Of a stretch of DNA of 64,000 bases, positions 61,401-64,000 are shown piece by piece. The position numbers were made by a program, and so were the translations under genes. This stretch comes from an uncultured Saprospiraceae bacterium. Its GTDB lineage: Bacteria; Bacteroidota; Bacteroidia; Chitinophagales; Saprospiraceae. Under the pieces are notes generated by a model. It searched no databases. It was not told the DNA's origin and was given only the letters and a program-made list of their open reading frames with translations. The stretch spans positions 1 through 64,000 of the forward strand of contig CALLWB010000022.1 of NCBI GenBank assembly GCA_938016265.1, in the 5' to 3' direction. The first letter of the stretch is position 1. Every line of letters begins with the position of its first letter.

Positions 61401-63032
61401 CTAATCTTCCAACATAAATGGATAGCGGAAGTTAGTCGCTGGTACAAAAGTCTCTTTGATTGTTCTAGGAGAAATCCAACGGTATAAGTTGAGGACTGAT
61501 CCTGCTTTATCGTTTGTTCCGGAGGCTCTGCCACCGCCAAATGGCTGTTGTCCGACTACTGCGCCAGTTGGTTTATCATTGATATAGAAATTACCAGCTG
61601 CGTTTTTCAGTTTTTTAGAAGCCATTTCTATAACGGTCCGATCTTTTGCAAACAATGCACCTGTCAAAGCGTAAGGGGAGCTAGCATCCAGAATATCCAG
61701 TGTTTCCTCAAACTTGTTGTCTTCATAGACGTAGATGGTTAACACTGGACCAAATATCTCTTCACACATGGTTTCGTAGCCAGGCTTTTTTGCAAGGATA
61801 ACTGTTGGTTCAATAAAGTACCCTTTTGACTTGTCGTATCCTCCTCCAATCACTACCTCTGCATCTTTAGATTTTTTAGCGTTGGCGATGTAATTACTTA
61901 TTTTGTCAAAGGAGCGTTTATCGATGACGGCATTTACAAAGTTGGTGAAATCTTCGGGGTTACCCATTCGCATAGCACCAAGATCTTCTTTTAAAAGTTT
62001 TTCTGCAGTCTTCCACATGCTTTTTGGCAAATAGGCTCTCGAAGCGGCGGAGCACTTTTGTCCTTGGTATTCAAATGCGCCTCTGGAAAGTGCTGTTACG
62101 ACTTCTTGTACATTGGCAGAAGGGTGGACCATTACAAAATCCTTTCCTCCTGTTTCTCCTACAATTCTAGGGTATGTTTTATACTTGCTGATGTTATTGC
62201 CAATGGTCTTCCACATATACTGGAAGGTAGACGTACTTCCTGTGAAGTGCAGTCCCGCAAAATCGGGATGTTCAAAAACAATATCACCTGCTACCGGACC
62301 GTCTGTGAATACCATGTTGATTACTCCTTCAGGAAGGCCTGCCTCTCTAAATAAGTCCATGATCACCAATGCGGAGTAAATTTGTGTCTCTGCTGGCTTC
62401 CAAACTATCGTATTTCCCATTAATGCAGGAGCTACACACAAGTTTGCCGCAATAGAAGTAAAATTGAAAGGAGAAACAGCAAAGATAAACCCTTCTAATG
62501 GTCGATATTCCATCCTGTTCCAAATACCAGGATTGCTTTCTGGCTGGTCCAAGTAAATTTCAGTCATGAACTGGACATTAAAACGGAAAAAATCAATCAT
62601 CTCACAAGCAGCATCTATTTCTGCCTGATACGCATTTTTAGATTGTCCTAGCATCGTTGCTGCATTCATTCTTGCACGGAATGGACCTGCAAGCAATTCT
62701 GCGGCTTTCAGAAAAATAGCTGCGCGGTCTTGCCACCCCATGTTTTCCCAGGATTCCTTAGCGTCCATTGCAGCTTTGATTGCCTGCTTTACATGTTTGG
62801 AGGATCCCTTGTGGTATTTTGCCAACTCATGGTCAATTTCATGTGGAGGGTAGATAGAAACGAGTTCTTTCGTTCGAACCTCCTTACCTCCGATAAACAT
62901 AGGAATATCAGTCACTGTATCCTTCAATGATTTGATGGTATTTTTTAGTTCTGCTCGTTCCGGGCTGCCGGGTTCGTAGCTTTTAATTGGTTCATTATCT
63001 GCTACAGGTACTTGAAAAAAAGCGTTTGCCAT
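61401..63032 (-). CDS. pruA: L-glutamate gamma-semialdehyde dehydrogenase
   Basis: 543 residues from the ATG at 63032. The frame opens at 63053, but that would lie in the -7 box TATATTTG (63051-63058), so the later start is preferred (protein begins MANAFFQVPVADNEPIKSYE). The enzyme oxidises glutamate semialdehyde (from proline) to glutamate with NAD+. Landmarks are SPFNFTSIAANLCVAPALMG, the Rossmann FTGSTSTF, the catalytic Glu in VGETGGKD, the catalytic Cys in GQKCSAASRAYLP, and the C-terminal QQPFGGGRASGTNDKAG. No proline dehydrogenase is adjacent. It is a stand-alone type, not a PutA fusion. Confidence 0.95.
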   Translation of the reverse strand: MANAFFQVPVADNEPIKSYEPGSPERAELKNTIKSLKDTVTDIPMFIGGKEVRTKELVSIYPPHEIDHELAKYHKGSSKHVKQAIKAAMDAKESWENMGWQDRAAIFLKAAELLAGPFRARMNAATMLGQSKNAYQAEIDAACEMIDFFRFNVQFMTEIYLDQPESNPGIWNRMEYRPLEGFIFAVSPFNFTSIAANLCVAPALMGNTIVWKPAETQIYSALVIMDLFREAGLPEGVINMVFTDGPVAGDIVFEHPDFAGLHFTGSTSTFQYMWKTIGNNISKYKTYPRIVGETGGKDFVMVHPSANVQEVVTALSRGAFEYQGQKCSAASRAYLPKSMWKTAEKLLKEDLGAMRMGNPEDFTNFVNAVIDKRSFDKISNYIANAKKSKDAEVVIGGGYDKSKGYFIEPTVILAKKPGYETMCEEIFGPVLTIYVYEDNKFEETLDILDASSPYALTGALFAKDRTVIEMASKKLKNAAGNFYINDKPTGAVVGQQPFGGGRASGTNDKAGSVLNLYRWISPRTIKETFVPATNFRYPFMLED

Positions 63033-63050
63033 GGTGTATATTATTTTTTG

Positions 63051-63078
63051 CAAATATAGTTAAATGTTGCTAATGCAA
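63051..63078 (-). promoter_or_regulatory. putative pruA promoter
   Basis: Minus-strand -7 box TATATTTG (63051-63058) with TTG (63076-63078) 17 bases upstream. It decides the pruA start in favour of 63032. Confidence 0.5.
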
Positions 63079-63091
63079 TCGTTGTGTTTTA

Positions 63092-63550
63092 TCAAAATTT
63101 CATTCCTTCGGGAAGGAATGGGGTTGCGTCTCCGCCACCACGTATTATTTCTCTCACAATTGTCGAACTAATATGCGAATAGGCGGGTTCACTGATCAAG
63201 AAGACCGTTTCAAGGCCTTCGCCGACAATGTTGTTCAACTGAGAAATGGTTTTCTCGTAGTCAAAATCAGAGGCATTTCTTAAACCACGGACCAGGTATT
63301 TAGCGCCGACTTTTGTACAGAAGTGTGCGGTCAGTTTTTCAAAAGACTGTACTTCTACACTTGGATGGTCACTAAATGCTTCATTGATCCATTTTAATCT
63401 TTGTTCTAATGGGAAAAGGTATTTTTTTTGAGAGTTGACCCCTATTCCTACTATTATTTTATCAAAAAGTGGTATTGCTCTTTTTATTAATTCTACGTGT
63501 CCAATTGTTATTGGGTCGAAAGATCCTGGGAAAACGGCTATTTTTTTCAT
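63092..63550 (-). CDS. coaD: pantetheine-phosphate adenylyltransferase
   Basis: 152 residues. CoaD transfers AMP from ATP to 4'-phosphopantetheine, the fourth step of CoA synthesis. The nucleotidyltransferase start is KIAVFPGSFDPITIGHVEL, with the T-x-G-H motif for ATP. It is followed by YLVRGLRNASDFDYE and ISSTIVREIIRGGGD. Length and motifs are normal. It follows rsmD by 30 bases on the same strand, the usual rsmD-coaD pairing in bacteria. Confidence 0.96.
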   Translation of the reverse strand: MKKIAVFPGSFDPITIGHVELIKRAIPLFDKIIVGIGVNSQKKYLFPLEQRLKWINEAFSDHPSVEVQSFEKLTAHFCTKVGAKYLVRGLRNASDFDYEKTISQLNNIVGEGLETVFLISEPAYSHISSTIVREIIRGGGDATPFLPEGMKF

Positions 63551-63580
63551 ATTGTTTGGTTAACCGGTGGCTATATAGGT

Positions 63581-64000
63581 TTATTTATTGATAAAGACGC
63601 TAAATATAGTTTGCCCGTAGTTTCTAGAAAAATCAAAATTCGGGTGGTCTTCATAATTGTGATTTGGGTTGTGTTCCATAACAAACCAGCCATCACCTTT
63701 CACCAACTGATTTTTGAAGATCAATCCAGGGATCATGTCCATCGTTTTTAATCCATAAGGCGGCCCTGCAAAGATATAATCATAGGTGTCCTTGGTATAC
63801 TCAACAAATTTGAAAACATCTGCTTTTACGATTCGTACATGGTCTGTTATATCCAAGGTTTTAACGGTTTCATTGACAAATCGGATGCACCCGTGAAATT
63901 TATCAACGCTGGTCACATCTTTGGTGCCCCTGGAGACAAATTCGTAGGTATGATTTCCTGTTCCACAGAATAAATCTAGTACTTTCAGATCTTCAAAATC
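63581..64000 (-). CDS. rsmD: 16S rRNA (guanine-N2)-methyltransferase RsmD family, 5' part outside window
   Basis: The 3' 420 bases of a gene that continues past the window. The open frame does not start at the GTG at 63916: it reads on to 64000 with VLDLFCGTGNHTYEFVSRGT, which is the SAM-binding loop of RsmD-type enzymes. Downstream is AGPPYGLKTM, the catalytic (D/N)PPY-like motif, here A-G-P-P-Y. RsmD methylates G966 of 16S rRNA. It is followed by coaD in the same direction. Confidence 0.85.
   Translation of the reverse strand, partial: DFEDLKVLDLFCGTGNHTYEFVSRGTKDVTSVDKFHGCIRFVNETVKTLDITDHVRIVKADVFKFVEYTKDTYDYIFAGPPYGLKTMDMIPGLIFKNQLVKGDGWFVMEHNPNHNYEDHPNFDFSRNYGQTIFSVFINK

Noticed and set aside
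1-64000. Prophage or integrated element
   Set aside because: The tail-fibre-like genes might suggest a phage, but they carry signal peptides and there are no capsid, terminase, integrase or tail-tube genes, nor attachment-site repeats.

Overview
The window looks like chromosomal DNA of a free-living or particle-associated Bacteroidota, most likely in or near the Saprospiria (Saprospiraceae). The evidence is: several secreted proteins with type IX secretion (T9SS) C-terminal sorting domains; a PorP/SprF-family gene directly behind a giant protein with a gliding-motility-type C-terminal domain; a TonB receptor with a carboxypeptidase-like N-domain; many lipoproteins of Bacteroidota type; AT-rich intergenic DNA; and repeated -7 boxes of the Bacteroidota form TAnnTTTG. 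The taxonomic call is inference from gene content. No rRNA, tRNA, CRISPR array, transposase or phage module was seen.

Layout. 1-0.25 kb: a palindromic MITE-like element and a short perfect palindrome. 0.25-6.4 kb: a cytochrome P450 and two paralogous secreted fibre-like proteins built from a 15-residue YG-x-x-N repeat and ending in a peptidase-G2-like domain. 6.6-12.7 kb: MATE transporter, small outer-membrane barrel, TonB receptor, two tandem YchJ/SEC-C proteins. 12.7-18.4 kb: LTA-synthase-like sulfatase-fold enzyme and lipoprotein, then alpha/beta hydrolase, acyl-CoA thioesterase, methyltransferase and prmC. 18.5-24.2 kb: SUI1, NUDIX and subtilase (one operon), CPBP protease, a T9SS cargo protein and an ECF sigma factor. 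24.2-30 kb: two paralogous lipoproteins flanking a SprB-repeat T9SS protein, then an intergenic repeat block. 30-38.9 kb: mnmA, TPR protein, RlpA-SPOR protein, a gamma-carboxylase-like membrane protein, prfB with a programmed +1 frameshift, glpD. 38.9-42.4 kb: penicillin-acylase-family enzyme with an unknown His-containing membrane protein. 42.6-49.3 kb: small exported protein, 1713-residue adhesin-like protein, SprF-like protein. 49.4-60.7 kb: DUF4249 lipoprotein, S74 tail-fibre protein, a 1569-residue M4 protease with 13 Cys-rich repeats, a UPF0314 membrane protein, and a YadA-head/S74 fibre protein. 60.9-64 kb: a small acidic protein, pruA, coaD and the 3' part of rsmD.

How the genes work together. 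The accessory theme is the cell surface: at least five probable T9SS cargoes (subtilase, LTD-like protein, SprB-repeat protein, gliding-type adhesin, M4 protease) and four fibre-like exported proteins with phage-tail-type C-terminal chaperone or autoprocessing domains. The core T9SS machine is not in the window. Housekeeping genes (prfB, prmC, mnmA, coaD, rsmD, pruA, glpD) are scattered between them. Release factor 2 and its methylase PrmC are both present but are not adjacent.

The least explained items are: the twin G2-type fibre proteins; the Cys-rich repeat block of the M4 protease; the membrane protein paired with the penicillin acylase; and three kinds of intergenic repeats (an inverted-repeat element at 32-176, a GGCAGTTCAAAAAG family at 16.4 and 28.8 kb, and a TTAATGGTTAAT-type motif near several gene ends).
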